Shown here in pieces: positions 34,578 to 42,485 of a stretch of DNA of 64,000 bases. The translations under genes were made by a program, and so were the position numbers. Every line of letters begins with the position of its first letter. Positions within the stretch are counted from its first letter, which is position 1. The DNA comes from Fluviicola sp. Its GTDB lineage: Bacteria; Bacteroidota; Bacteroidia; Flavobacteriales_D; Crocinitomicaceae. The DNA is taken from assembly GCF_039596395.1 (NCBI RefSeq), contig NZ_JBCNJT010000004.1, forward strand, positions 1 to 64,000. The letters are read 5' to 3'. The notes under the pieces were generated by a model, which did no database searches, was not told the origin of the DNA, and saw only the letters and a program-made list of their open reading frames with translations.

Positions 34578-35510
34578 ATGACCCAGTCAAAAAAAAACAT
34601 ATTGATTACCGGAGGTGCAGGTTTTATCCCTTCATCCCTTGCTGACAGATTGCTTCAAAACCCGGATTATTTCGTGGTTTTGGTAGATAATTTCCTCACC
34701 GGAAAAAAAGAAAATATTCCGCAGCACCCGAATTGCAAGTTCATTCACGGGAATGTCAACAACTTCGACGACATCGCTCCTATTTTTAGTTTATACAACT
34801 TCGATTATGTTTTTCACTATGCTGCGGTAGTCGGTGTGAAAAGAACGCTGGAAAATCCCATCATGGTACTGGACGATATTTATGGGATCCGCAATATCCT
34901 GGATTTAAGCAAGCGAACCGGTGTAACACGCGTATTCTATGCATCTTCCTCGGAAGTGTACGGAGAACCTGTGCATTTGCCGCAGCACGAAACCATTACA
35001 CCGCTCAATTCGCGATTGCCTTATGCCGTTGTGAAAAATGTGGGTGAATCCTATTTCCGCTCCTACCACCAGGAATATGGATTGGATTACACGATTTTCC
35101 GTTTTTTCAATACCTATGGTTCCAAGCAAAGTACCGATTTCGTCATGTCGCGCTTTATCCGCCTGGCCCTTGCAAACAAAGATATTCCTGTTTATGGCGA
35201 CGGATCACAGACCCGGACTTTTTGTTTTATTGACGACAATCTGGATGCCTGTACCAAAGCAATGGAATCCGATTTGATCGTAAACGACGTGGCCAATATC
35301 GGGAACGGAGATATCGTAACCATCATGGAATTGGCACAGACCATCATTCGCCTGACGAACTCGCAATCCAAAATCATTCATTTACCGCCGCTGGAAGAAG
35401 GTGACATGACCCGCAGACAGCCGGATATTGCAAAAATGAACCAGCTTTTGGGACGGCCTTTCACAAGTCTGGAAAAAGGTATTCAGATAATTTTGAATAA
35501 TCTGCGATAA
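34578..35510 (+). CDS. NAD-dependent nucleotide-sugar epimerase/dehydratase (extended SDR)
   Basis: The product has 310 aa. The Rossmann fingerprint ILITGGAGFIPSSLADRL has Pro where GFIG is usual. VVLVDNFLTGKKENI, VFHYAAVVGVKRTLENP, FYASSSEVYGEP (catalytic Ser) and LPYAVVKNVGESYFRSY (YxxxK) follow. The C-terminal half has TRTFCFIDDNLDACTKAM and DMTRRQPDIAKMNQLLG, typical of UDP-glucose epimerase and UDP-glucuronate decarboxylase-like enzymes. The exact reaction is unclear. It forms an operon with the WbpG-like gene, and its product may be that enzyme's substrate. Confidence 0.92.
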   Translation: MTQSKKNILITGGAGFIPSSLADRLLQNPDYFVVLVDNFLTGKKENIPQHPNCKFIHGNVNNFDDIAPIFSLYNFDYVFHYAAVVGVKRTLENPIMVLDDIYGIRNILDLSKRTGVTRVFYASSSEVYGEPVHLPQHETITPLNSRLPYAVVKNVGESYFRSYHQEYGLDYTIFRFFNTYGSKQSTDFVMSRFIRLALANKDIPVYGDGSQTRTFCFIDDNLDACTKAMESDLIVNDVANIGNGDIVTIMELAQTIIRLTNSQSKIIHLPPLEEGDMTRRQPDIAKMNQLLGRPFTSLEKGIQIILNNLR

Positions 35511-35563
35511 ACTGTAACTTGATCGAAGTTAATTAGTCCGCACATTTAACTGAAAACCTGAGA

Positions 35564-36781
35564 ATGAAGAATGTCCTTTACTTGTCCTATGACGGTATGA
35601 CTGACCCTTTGGGGCAAAGTCAGGTGTTACCCTATTTAATCGGATTGAGTAAAAAAGGATTTCGGTTTACCCTGATCAGTTTTGAAAAACCGGACCGGTA
35701 TGAACCCGAAAAAGGCAAGATAGAAGTGCTTTGCATAGAGCACAACATTCTTTGGAAACCCCTTGTTTACACAAAAAACCCTCCGGTACTTTCCACCATT
35801 CTCGATATCCGCAAAATGCGTAAAACAGCTTTTGAGCTTCATTCGGAAAAACACTTCCAACTTGTCCATTGCAGGAGCTATATCAGTGCTTTAGTAGGGT
35901 TAAAACTGAAGCGCGAGAAAGGAGTGCGGATGCTTTTTGACATACGCGGATTTTGGGCGGATGAACGTGTAGAAGGAAAAATCTGGAACCTGGGCAACCC
36001 GCTTTTCAGGATTATTTATTCCTATTTCAAAAAGAAAGAGCGGACATACCTGGAAGAAAGTGATGCCATTGTAAGCCTGACTGAAGTCGGGAAACGGGAA
36101 ATCGTGTCCTGGAAACTGAATACAGTCACTCCTGAGAAAATACAGGTTATTCCCTGCTGTGTAGATTTAAACCTGTTTGATCCGCAGAAGATTGATTCCG
36201 ATTTGTTGCACCAGAAAAAATTGGAGTACCATCTGAAAGATAAATTTGTAGTCGGTTATGTGGGCTCCATAGGAACCTGGTACCAGCTGCGGGAAATGCT
36301 GCTTGCTTTCAAGCACATTACGCATTTGAAACGCAATGCCGTTTTCCTGTTCGTCACCAAAGAATCTCCGTCCATTATTCAAACGGAAGCCAAAGAATTG
36401 GGTATTGATCCGGAAGTAATCCGTGTTGTATCCGTTCAGCACCAAAAAGTTCCCTGTTTCATTGCGCTTTTTGATTGCTCGATCTTTTTTATCCGGCCAA
36501 GTTTTTCCAAGAAAGCTTCTTCTCCCACCAAACAGGGAGAAATTATGGCCATGGGTGTTCCGCTAATATGCAATGCCGGAGTGGGTGATACGGATGAGAT
36601 CGTGCAGCGCTACAACGCCGGACTTGTTCTAAAAGATACCAGTGAAGCAAGTCTTTCTTATTTTTCGCTGGATTTCCCGGATTTCGATCGTGAAAAGGCT
36701 ATCTCAGGTGCTAAAGAGTATTTCAGCCTGGAAAAAGGCGTAGCCGGATATTTCTCCCTTTATGACCGGTTTATCGGTTAA
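35564..36781 (+). CDS. GT4-like glycosyltransferase
   Basis: The product has 405 aa. The start NVLYLSYDGMTDPLGQSQVLPYL is a recognisable N-terminus of surface-glycan GT4 enzymes. QLVHCRSYISALVGL, LFDIRGFWADERVEGKIWN, IVSLTEVGKREIV and VIPCCVDLNLFDP complete the N-terminal domain. KFVVGYVGSIGTWYQLREML, FIRPSFSKKASSPTKQGEIMAMGVPLI (donor-binding region) and VGDTDEIVQRYNAGLVL lie in the C-terminal domain. It follows the epimerase by 53 nt across a short AACTT-GATCG-AAGTT hairpin. Confidence 0.92.
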   Translation: MKNVLYLSYDGMTDPLGQSQVLPYLIGLSKKGFRFTLISFEKPDRYEPEKGKIEVLCIEHNILWKPLVYTKNPPVLSTILDIRKMRKTAFELHSEKHFQLVHCRSYISALVGLKLKREKGVRMLFDIRGFWADERVEGKIWNLGNPLFRIIYSYFKKKERTYLEESDAIVSLTEVGKREIVSWKLNTVTPEKIQVIPCCVDLNLFDPQKIDSDLLHQKKLEYHLKDKFVVGYVGSIGTWYQLREMLLAFKHITHLKRNAVFLFVTKESPSIIQTEAKELGIDPEVIRVVSVQHQKVPCFIALFDCSIFFIRPSFSKKASSPTKQGEIMAMGVPLICNAGVGDTDEIVQRYNAGLVLKDTSEASLSYFSLDFPDFDREKAISGAKEYFSLEKGVAGYFSLYDRFIG

Positions 36782-36805
36782 TTTCCCAAAGTAAAGACAT
36801 AAAAA

Positions 36806-36830
36806 AAGTCCCCCGGATTCCGGGAGACTT
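36806..36830 (-). terminator. Hairpin terminator between convergent genes
   Basis: AAGTCCCCCGG and CCGGGAGACTT pair around an ATT loop with one mismatch. The A-run at 36801-36807 reads as seven U residues on the minus strand, so it chiefly serves the lipoprotein gene at 36856-37044. It may also stop the glycosyltransferase transcript from the plus side. Confidence 0.85.
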
Positions 36831-36855
36831 AATTCTTTTGGTGTTGGTCAAAAAA

Positions 36856-37044
36856 TTATTTTTTCTTCCAAGTTCCTCCGATCAAAGCACATCCTGATTC
36901 AGCAGCAGTAGCTTCTGTTTTAGATAGTTTAGAGTACGTAATTGTAGTACCATCGCTATCAGTACAAGTGTAATCTTTTTTACAAGAAGCCAAAGCCGCA
37001 GCACCTAGAACTGCTACGCATCCGAAAACGAACAATTTTTTCAT
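36856..37044 (-). CDS. Tiny Cys-patterned lipoprotein, 62 aa
   Basis: The N-terminus KKLFVFGCVAVLGAAALASCKKD is a lipoprotein signal with lipobox LASC (lipidated Cys at 20). The mature protein of about 43 residues has YTCTDSDGTTITYS, a helix-like LSKTEATAAESGC and a basic end (GTWKKK). It shares a C-x-C/T..SDG...K-x-x-A...C layout with the lipoprotein at 48447-48623. It has its own consensus promoter and terminator, so it is expressed independently of the surrounding glycan genes. Function unknown. Confidence 0.85.
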   Translation of the reverse strand: MKKLFVFGCVAVLGAAALASCKKDYTCTDSDGTTITYSKLSKTEATAAESGCALIGGTWKKK

Positions 37045-37077
37045 AAGTCAAAACTTTATTTAAATGTTTAAGTGCGA

Positions 37078-37108
37078 CAAAACTAATGTATTTTTTTTTC
37101 CCTGCAAA
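37078..37108 (-). promoter_or_regulatory. Full Bacteroidota promoter for the 62-aa lipoprotein
   Basis: On the minus strand the sequence is TTTG (37105-37108), a 19-nt spacer and TAGTTTTG (37078-37085). Both elements and the spacing match the TTTG-N19-TAnnTTTG consensus. The transcript would have a leader of about 30 nt. This is the cleanest promoter in the window. Confidence 0.8.
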
Positions 37109-37183
37109 CAAAATGAAAGCTTTTTAAAATATTTCATGGTAAATTAATTCATTTAGTCTCAGAAAAAAGGCATTTTTGCTCCT

Positions 37184-38257
37184 GTGAAATTGAAAAAACT
37201 TCATATTATTGCTCCCTATCCGAAAGGTGAAGCGCCCTCACAGCGCTTTCGTTTCGAGCAATATCTTTCTTTTTTGGAAGATCATGATTTTGAGATTTAC
37301 TATCATGCGTTTCACACCCCAAAAAGTTGGAAAAGACTTTACAAAAAAGGTCTTTTTATTCAAAAATTCCTGGATCTGAACTATAATTTTCTGCGTCGCT
37401 GGATGCTTTTATTCCGTTTGATCGGGGCAAAACATATTTTCATGCATCGGGAAATGGCCCATCTCGGACCTCCCGTTTTTGAATGGATTCTCGTAAAAAT
37501 CATGCGCAGGAAATATATTTATGATTTCGACGACGCTATCTGGATTCCCAATTACAGTGCTGCGAATGCACGTTTTCAAAAACTCAAATGCTACTGGAAA
37601 GTTCCCTACCTCATCAAATGGGCATCCAAAGTCAGTGCGGGAAATGATTTCCTGGCAGCTTATGCGCTTCCGTTCAATTCGAATGTGGAAGTGATCCCCA
37701 CAACTATTGATATCCAAAATCAGCACACACAATTGGCCGACCAGGAAAAGAAACCGCTGGCTCTTGGCTGGACGGGTACGCATTCAACCATGCATTACCT
37801 GGATTTTGTGGTTCCTATCCTGCGAAAACTGGAACAGGAATTTGATTTTCAATTCAAAGTGATTTCCAATAAAAAACCGAATTACGATCTGCATTCCCTG
37901 GTTTACCAGGATTGGAAGGAAGAAACGGAAATTGAGGACCTGGCAGAAATCCAGATCGGGATCATGCCGCTTGTTCTGGATGCATGGTCGGAGGGAAAAT
38001 GCGGATTCAAAGCATTGCAATACATGGCACTAGGAATGGCCAGCATCGTTTCACCGGTTGGCGTAAACACCAAAATCATTCAGCATGGCAAGAACGGATT
38101 TATCGCAGAGACCACGGAAGAGTGGGAAAATGCACTGCGGAAATTACTGGAAAATGAAACGCTACGGAAAGAGTTGGGCAAACACGCTACACAAACGATA
38201 GAACAGCATTGGAGCGTTTCTGTGTGGAAAGAAAATTACCTCAAATTGATCAGCTGA
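37184..38257 (+). CDS. GT4-like glycosyltransferase
   Basis: The product has 357 aa from a GTG start. KLHIIAPYPKGEAPSQRFRFE at the N-terminus and YIYDFDDAIWIPNYS (about 108-122) are typical of a Bacteroidota GT4 subgroup. The C-terminal domain has LALGWTGTHSTMHYLD, IGIMPLVLDAWSEGKCGFKALQYMALGMASIVSPVGVN (donor-binding E and KCGFKALQYMA) and a terminal HWSVSVWKENYL helix. A CATTTTTG box lies about 5 nt before the GTG, so it may have its own leaderless promoter. Confidence 0.92.
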   Translation: MKLKKLHIIAPYPKGEAPSQRFRFEQYLSFLEDHDFEIYYHAFHTPKSWKRLYKKGLFIQKFLDLNYNFLRRWMLLFRLIGAKHIFMHREMAHLGPPVFEWILVKIMRRKYIYDFDDAIWIPNYSAANARFQKLKCYWKVPYLIKWASKVSAGNDFLAAYALPFNSNVEVIPTTIDIQNQHTQLADQEKKPLALGWTGTHSTMHYLDFVVPILRKLEQEFDFQFKVISNKKPNYDLHSLVYQDWKEETEIEDLAEIQIGIMPLVLDAWSEGKCGFKALQYMALGMASIVSPVGVNTKIIQHGKNGFIAETTEEWENALRKLLENETLRKELGKHATQTIEQHWSVSVWKENYLKLIS

Positions 38258-38306
38258 TCATTCGCTTAAATTCCGTAAGAACCTTCAAAGAGTCGTTGAT
38301 GCCAAC

Positions 38307-38347
38307 AAAAAAGGCGCCTTTCCATCAAACGAGGAATCAGGCACCTT
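38307..38347 (-). terminator. Terminator for the 56-aa gene
   Basis: AAGGTGCCT and AGGCGCCTT (minus-strand reading) pair with one G-U wobble around a loop of about 19 nt. Six U residues follow (complement of 38307-38312). It lies 26 nt after the stop of the small gene at 38373-38543. Confidence 0.75.
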
Positions 38348-38372
38348 CTTTGGTTTTGACTTGAATTCTTTC

Positions 38373-38543
38373 TTAAGAACCGCAACCAACGCATTCGATG
38401 TAGCTATCCATCGGACGTACACCTTCTACCTGCATTTTCAGATTGTGGATTTTGTCTTTGATATCCATATCTGTAAACATGTCACCCGTCAACTGTGCTT
38501 CAAGCACTGCGATTTCTTCTTGTAATTTCTGTGTGTTTTCCAT
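38373..38543 (-). CDS. Mini-protein, 56 aa, ending in CVGCGS
   Basis: ATG at 38541-38543 opens a 57-codon frame that encodes a charged amphipathic helix (MENTQKLQEEIAVLEAQLTG), a second helix (DMDIKDKIHNLKMQVEG) and the tail SYIECVGCGS with a C-x2-C pair three residues from the end. It has its own -7-like box (TATCTTTA on the minus strand, 38570-38577) and a terminator, which supports a real gene despite its length. A helical hairpin with a terminal CxxC could bind metal or be thiol-modified; that is inference. Function unknown. Confidence 0.78.
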   Translation of the reverse strand: MENTQKLQEEIAVLEAQLTGDMFTDMDIKDKIHNLKMQVEGVRPMDSYIECVGCGS

Positions 38544-38649
38544 TATTTGAAGGGTTTAAAATGAGACTTTAAAGATACGCCATTAGTAAATTCAATCCAC
38601 ACGAGGCTTTACGGATTTATGAAAAGAGTTGTTAACACTTAATAAAAAA

Positions 38650-38687
38650 TCCCTGTAGGAGCGAAAAATCTTTTGCCCCTACAGGAA
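38650..38687. repeat. Imperfect palindrome CCTGTAGG...CCTACAGG
   Basis: CCTGTAGG (38652-38659) and CCTACAGG (38678-38685) are perfect inverse partners. Pairing continues inward (GCGAAA with TTTTGC) after one mismatch, giving an imperfect stem of about 15 bp with a tiny loop. The T-run on the minus strand (complement of 38644-38649) could make it a terminator, but no minus-strand gene ends here. It may instead be a dispersed REP-like palindrome. It lies 55 nt before the second asnB. Confidence 0.7.
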
Positions 38688-38741
38688 TTTACATATCTTT
38701 AACTTGTTACCCAAAAGTTGAAGAAAAACTAAGAACTATAC

Positions 38742-40640
38742 ATGTGTGGAATAGCTGGATTTATTGACTTCTCCGGAATTTCTTCGGAACAGGACCTGGA
38801 AGGCATGACCCATGCTTTAGAGCATCGTGGCCCTGATGGATTCGGCACATTCATTCACGGAACTTCCGGGTACAAAATTGGTTTGGGGCATCGCAGGCTT
38901 TCTATCCTGGAACTTTCCGAACTGGGAAAACAACCTATGAACTGGAATGAGTTCACGATTGTTTTCAACGGGGAAATTTATAATTTTTCGGAAATCAAAA
39001 ATGACCTGGAAAAACTGGGGCATTCCTTCCTGTCAGAGTCGGATACTGAAATGATCTTACATGCTTACGCAGAATGGCAGGAAAAATGCCTGGACCGTTT
39101 CATCGGGATGTTCTCTTTTGTTATTTACGACTCCAAAAAAGAAGAAGTCTTCATAGCAAGGGATCGCGCCGGAGTAAAGCCGCTGTTCATTTACCGTAAA
39201 AACGGATTATTTCTTTTTGCTTCCGAATTGAAAGCATTCCACAAACACTCCGGCTTCGAAAAAAAGATCAATCCACAGGCAGTTCAGGCGTATTTGCAGT
39301 ACGGAAGTGTCCCTACTCCACACTGCATTTTTGAAGATTGCTTCAAACTCCAGCCGGGGCATTACATCCGGACTTCTTTAAAAAACTTTCAAATCAACCC
39401 GGTCCAGTATTGGAATGTATATGATTACTACAACAAACCCAAACTGGCTATTTCACCGGAAGAAGCAAAAAAAGAAACAGAACAGCTTTTAAAATCGGCC
39501 TGTGAGTACCGCATGGTTTCCGATGTTCCTGTGGGCGTATTTTTGAGCGGCGGATACGACAGTACCTGCGTAACGGCTTTGCTGCAAAAAGACCGCACGG
39601 AAGCTTTACGCACGTTCACCATTTCGGTTCCGGATATCGGTTTGAACGAAGCTCCTTACGCCAAGGAAATTGCAGCAAGATTGCAAACCAATCATACTGA
39701 AACCGAATGTACTGCACGGGAAGCTATTGACCTGATTGCAGAACTTCCCTATTTCTATGACGAACCGTTTGCAGATTCAAGTGCAATCCCCACCACATTG
39801 GTTTCTAAAGTTGCCAAACAGCATGTAACGGTAGCGCTTAGTGCAGATGGCGGAGACGAAGTTTTTGCGGGATACAACCGGTATGAAATGATTCTCAGAT
39901 ACGGCGAAAAACTGAATCGCATTCCGGGATTTGCCCGTAAAAGCATGGCCGGCGTGATGGATTTGGTAGCAGCAGATTCCATTCCGGTTCTCAAGAACAA
40001 ATACAATTTCGCGCAGCGGTACGAGAAGACCAAATCGATCCTGCGAAACACCAGCGATCAGAACATCATGCTCAGCGTGAGCCAATTATTCACCGAAGAA
40101 CAGATCAATCAAATCTGTACGCAATCTTTTGAAAAACTCACGACTTACTTCGACAGCAAAGAACTGAAAAATTACAGTTCACTGGCTTTCGCCCAGGCAA
40201 TGGATTACCAGACGTATTTATTGGACGATATCCTTCAAAAAGTAGATCGTGCTTCCATGTCGGTAAGTTTGGAAAGCCGCGAACCTTTATTGGATCATCG
40301 TTTGATTGAATACGTTGCTCAATTACCGGACAATTTGAAAATCCGGGAAGGTTCCAAAAAATGGCTGCTGAAAGAAATTGTACACCAATACATTCCGGAA
40401 CCGGTCATGGACAGGCCCAAGATGGGATTTGCCATTCCGATCGAATCGTGGTTGAAACAAGAATTACGCGATTTGCTGGAAACCTATTTATGCGAAGAAA
40501 AGATCAACGAAACCGGGTTCTTTAACTGGAAAGAGATCGAGTTGTTAAAACAGCGGTTCCTGGCCGGCAGAAAAGAATTCGGTGTAAAGATATGGTACCT
40601 GCTTTCTTACCTGATGTGGTTTGAAAAATGGGGAAAATAG
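38742..40640 (+). CDS. asnB: Asparagine synthase-type glutamine amidotransferase (glycan cluster copy 2)
   Basis: The product has 632 aa. The glutaminase half has Cys2 in MCGIAGFIDFSG, HRGPDGFGTF, GHRRLSILELS and FNGEIYNF. The synthase half has VFLSGGYDSTCVTAL (PP-loop, about 268-282) and LSADGGDEVFAGYNRYEM, with LLDDILQKVDRASM further on. It closes the polysaccharide locus and follows a palindromic spacer and a -7-like TATCTTTA at 38694. It differs clearly from copy 1 (for example SGGYDST against SGGLDSS). A role as aspartate or uronate amidotransferase cannot be distinguished by eye; position favours glycan modification. Confidence 0.92.
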   Translation: MCGIAGFIDFSGISSEQDLEGMTHALEHRGPDGFGTFIHGTSGYKIGLGHRRLSILELSELGKQPMNWNEFTIVFNGEIYNFSEIKNDLEKLGHSFLSESDTEMILHAYAEWQEKCLDRFIGMFSFVIYDSKKEEVFIARDRAGVKPLFIYRKNGLFLFASELKAFHKHSGFEKKINPQAVQAYLQYGSVPTPHCIFEDCFKLQPGHYIRTSLKNFQINPVQYWNVYDYYNKPKLAISPEEAKKETEQLLKSACEYRMVSDVPVGVFLSGGYDSTCVTALLQKDRTEALRTFTISVPDIGLNEAPYAKEIAARLQTNHTETECTAREAIDLIAELPYFYDEPFADSSAIPTTLVSKVAKQHVTVALSADGGDEVFAGYNRYEMILRYGEKLNRIPGFARKSMAGVMDLVAADSIPVLKNKYNFAQRYEKTKSILRNTSDQNIMLSVSQLFTEEQINQICTQSFEKLTTYFDSKELKNYSSLAFAQAMDYQTYLLDDILQKVDRASMSVSLESREPLLDHRLIEYVAQLPDNLKIREGSKKWLLKEIVHQYIPEPVMDRPKMGFAIPIESWLKQELRDLLETYLCEEKINETGFFNWKEIELLKQRFLAGRKEFGVKIWYLLSYLMWFEKWGK

Positions 40641-40705
40641 AAAAAAGTTCAAAAGGTTCAACGGTTCAAATTTGAACTTTTTCAACCTTTAAACATTTGA
40701 ACAAA
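40641..40705. repeat. Intergenic inverted repeat of GGTTCAA/TTGAACC words
   Basis: AAAGGTTCAACGGTTCAAA (40652-40670) is followed directly by TTTGAACTTTTTCAACCTTT (40671-40690), an imperfect inverse partner. Outer copies GTTCAAAA and ATTTGAAC extend the symmetry to about 40705. It starts right after the asnB stop and probably ends the polysaccharide transcript. Confidence 0.65.
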
Positions 40706-40719
40706 ATAAAAACAGGGTT

Positions 40720-41598
40720 ATGGAGAGTATGAAGAACGAAAAAGTAGAAACGAGTATGCAATTTGATGTTCCCGCTCGCGATCTGTGGGATGCCATCACC
40801 AATCCTTCACATTTCAAAAAATGGTATTTTCACATACCCCACTTTACCACAACAGTCGGCGGAACTTTTGATTTTTATGAATCGGAGGCCCGCAAATATT
40901 TGCATCATTGTAAAGTCCTGGAACTGGAACCGGGCAGGAAGTTTGTTCATTCCTGGGAACACCCGGAGCAATCCGAAGGATCTTCGGTGGTAACCTGGTT
41001 GGTTGAACCGGTTGACGATCATCATTCCCGCCTGACATTGACACACGAAGGAATAGAATCCTTTGGCGATGCCGGCGAAAACTTTACTCCTGAGAAGTAC
41101 CAGCAAGGATGGGATGCGATCATTAAACGATCACTGCGGAATTACTTGTACCTGATTGAAAAACTGCATTTTTCGATCAATATCAATGCTCCGAGAGAAA
41201 AAGTCTGGAAAACCATGTGGGACAAGGATAATTACAAACTCTGGACCTCTCCGTTTTGCGAAGGTTCCTACTACGAGGGAGATTTGGCCCAAGATGCACG
41301 TATTCATTTCTTATCTCCGGAGGGAAATGGAACATATAGCGATGTGATGTTTTTCAAGGAACATTCGCTGATTGTATTCAGACATGTGGGGAATTTGAAG
41401 AATTGCCAGGAGCAGGAAATCGATGATGAAAGTCGTCACTGGACCGGTTGTTTCGAGGTTTATCGCCTGGTCGAAATCAATGCAAATACCACGGAACTGG
41501 AAGTAGAAGTCGATGTCACGGACAAGCATATTGAATCCATGAAGAAGAAATTTCCGCTTGGACTGGAGAAACTGAAAGAATTAAGTGAAAAACATTAA
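40720..41598 (+). CDS. Tandem AHSA1/SRPBCC domain protein
   Basis: The product has 292 aa with two START-like AHSA1 domains. The first (about 10-148) has ETSMQFDVPARDLWDAITNP, FKKWYFHIPHF, GTFDFYE, RLTLTHEGIESFG and KYQQGWDAIIKRSLRNYL. The second (about 150-290) has HFSININAPREKVWKTMWD, YKLWTSPFCEGSYYEGD, FRHVG and a closing LGLEKLKELSEKH. AHSA1-like proteins bind hydrophobic ligands or act with Hsp90-type chaperones; most bacterial members are uncharacterised single domains. It is upstream of a VOC protein by 10 nt, so the two are probably co-transcribed. Confidence 0.9.
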   Translation: MESMKNEKVETSMQFDVPARDLWDAITNPSHFKKWYFHIPHFTTTVGGTFDFYESEARKYLHHCKVLELEPGRKFVHSWEHPEQSEGSSVVTWLVEPVDDHHSRLTLTHEGIESFGDAGENFTPEKYQQGWDAIIKRSLRNYLYLIEKLHFSININAPREKVWKTMWDKDNYKLWTSPFCEGSYYEGDLAQDARIHFLSPEGNGTYSDVMFFKEHSLIVFRHVGNLKNCQEQEIDDESRHWTGCFEVYRLVEINANTTELEVEVDVTDKHIESMKKKFPLGLEKLKELSEKH

Positions 41599-41608
41599 AT
41601 GAACGAAT

Positions 41609-42043
41609 ATGGCAACTGTAAATGCGTATCTGACTTATAACGGGAATTGCGAAGAGGCATTCCATTTTTACAAATCGGTTTTTGGAGGAGATTTCTCCTA
41701 CATCGGAAGATTCAAGGACATGCCCCAGGATGATGCTAACAAGATGGACCCTGAAATGGGTGAAAAGATCATGCATGTTTCTTTACCGATCAGTAAGGAA
41801 ACCATTCTGATGGGAAGTGATACCGGTGGCGAATGGGCCTCCAGTTTCAGACAGGGAAATAACTTTTCCATTTCCATCACTGCTTCCAGCAAAGAAGAAG
41901 CAGACCGTTTGTTCCAGGGACTTTCCGCAGGAGGAAACGTAACCATGCCGATGGACACTACTTTCTGGGGGGATTATTTCGGAATGTGGCAGGACAAATT
42001 CGGGATCAACTGGATGATGAGTTTTAATGAAGATCAGCAATAA
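41609..42043 (+). CDS. VOC family (PhnB-like glyoxalase fold) protein
   Basis: The product has 144 aa. NAYLTYNGNCEEAFHFYKSVFGG at the N-terminus, KIMHVSLPISKETILMGSD in the middle and WGDYFGMWQDKFGINWMMSF at the C-terminus are the PhnB-like VOC hallmarks (YLxFxGxxxEAxxFY and WGxxxGxxxDxFGxxW). The family is often annotated 3-demethylubiquinone methyltransferase-like but most members have unknown substrates. It follows the AHSA1 protein by 10 nt, a pairing that is common in bacteria. Confidence 0.92.
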   Translation: MATVNAYLTYNGNCEEAFHFYKSVFGGDFSYIGRFKDMPQDDANKMDPEMGEKIMHVSLPISKETILMGSDTGGEWASSFRQGNNFSISITASSKEEADRLFQGLSAGGNVTMPMDTTFWGDYFGMWQDKFGINWMMSFNEDQQ

Positions 42044-42079
42044 TCAGTATACAAATCAGGAGTAGGGATATAATTAGTT

Positions 42080-42400
42080 ATGTCCCTGCCAATTAAACAG
42101 ATCATGTCAGCTAAAACGGAAATAGTCAACAACGAAGTTCTGCAGCAACTGGAATACCGGGAAGGCAATGAACTGGCAACGCTCACCTACAAATTCTATA
42201 AGAAAGACATTGCTTTCATGCACACGAATGTTCCGGACTCTCTTGCAGGAAAAGGAATCGCCGGTGCACTTGCAGCTGCGGCCTTTGAGTATGCAAAAAA
42301 GATCAATAAACAAGTGATGGTGTACTGTCCGTTTGTTGCTGCCTATTTAAAAAGACATCCGGAACTCAGGGATCAATTGGATAAACAGTATTTAGGATAG
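42080..42400 (+). CDS. Small GNAT-fold protein (YjdJ/Acetyltransf_CG type)
   Basis: The product has 106 aa, or 98 if it starts at the second ATG 42104. LTYKFYKKDIAFMHTNVPDSLAGKGIAGALAAAAFEYAKK contains the minimal acetyl-CoA-binding loop (GKGIAGAL). VMVYCPFVAAYLKRHPEL is the typical C-terminal YCPFVxxYLxxHPE motif. These tiny GNATs have no known physiological substrate. It probably belongs with the VOC gene 36 nt upstream. Confidence 0.92.
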   Translation: MSLPIKQIMSAKTEIVNNEVLQQLEYREGNELATLTYKFYKKDIAFMHTNVPDSLAGKGIAGALAAAAFEYAKKINKQVMVYCPFVAAYLKRHPELRDQLDKQYLG

Positions 42401-42485
42401 GCGCATTGATCTTCATGAGTAGCTGAATAAAATCAGTTGGGTTTGTGGGCAAACAAGTTGATCTCGTTTTTTAACTTTTAAGAAT

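Noticed and set aside
15683-40640. Mobile-element borders around the polysaccharide locus
   Set aside because: No transposase, integrase, tRNA or direct repeats were seen at either end; variability of the inner cassette remains only an inference.
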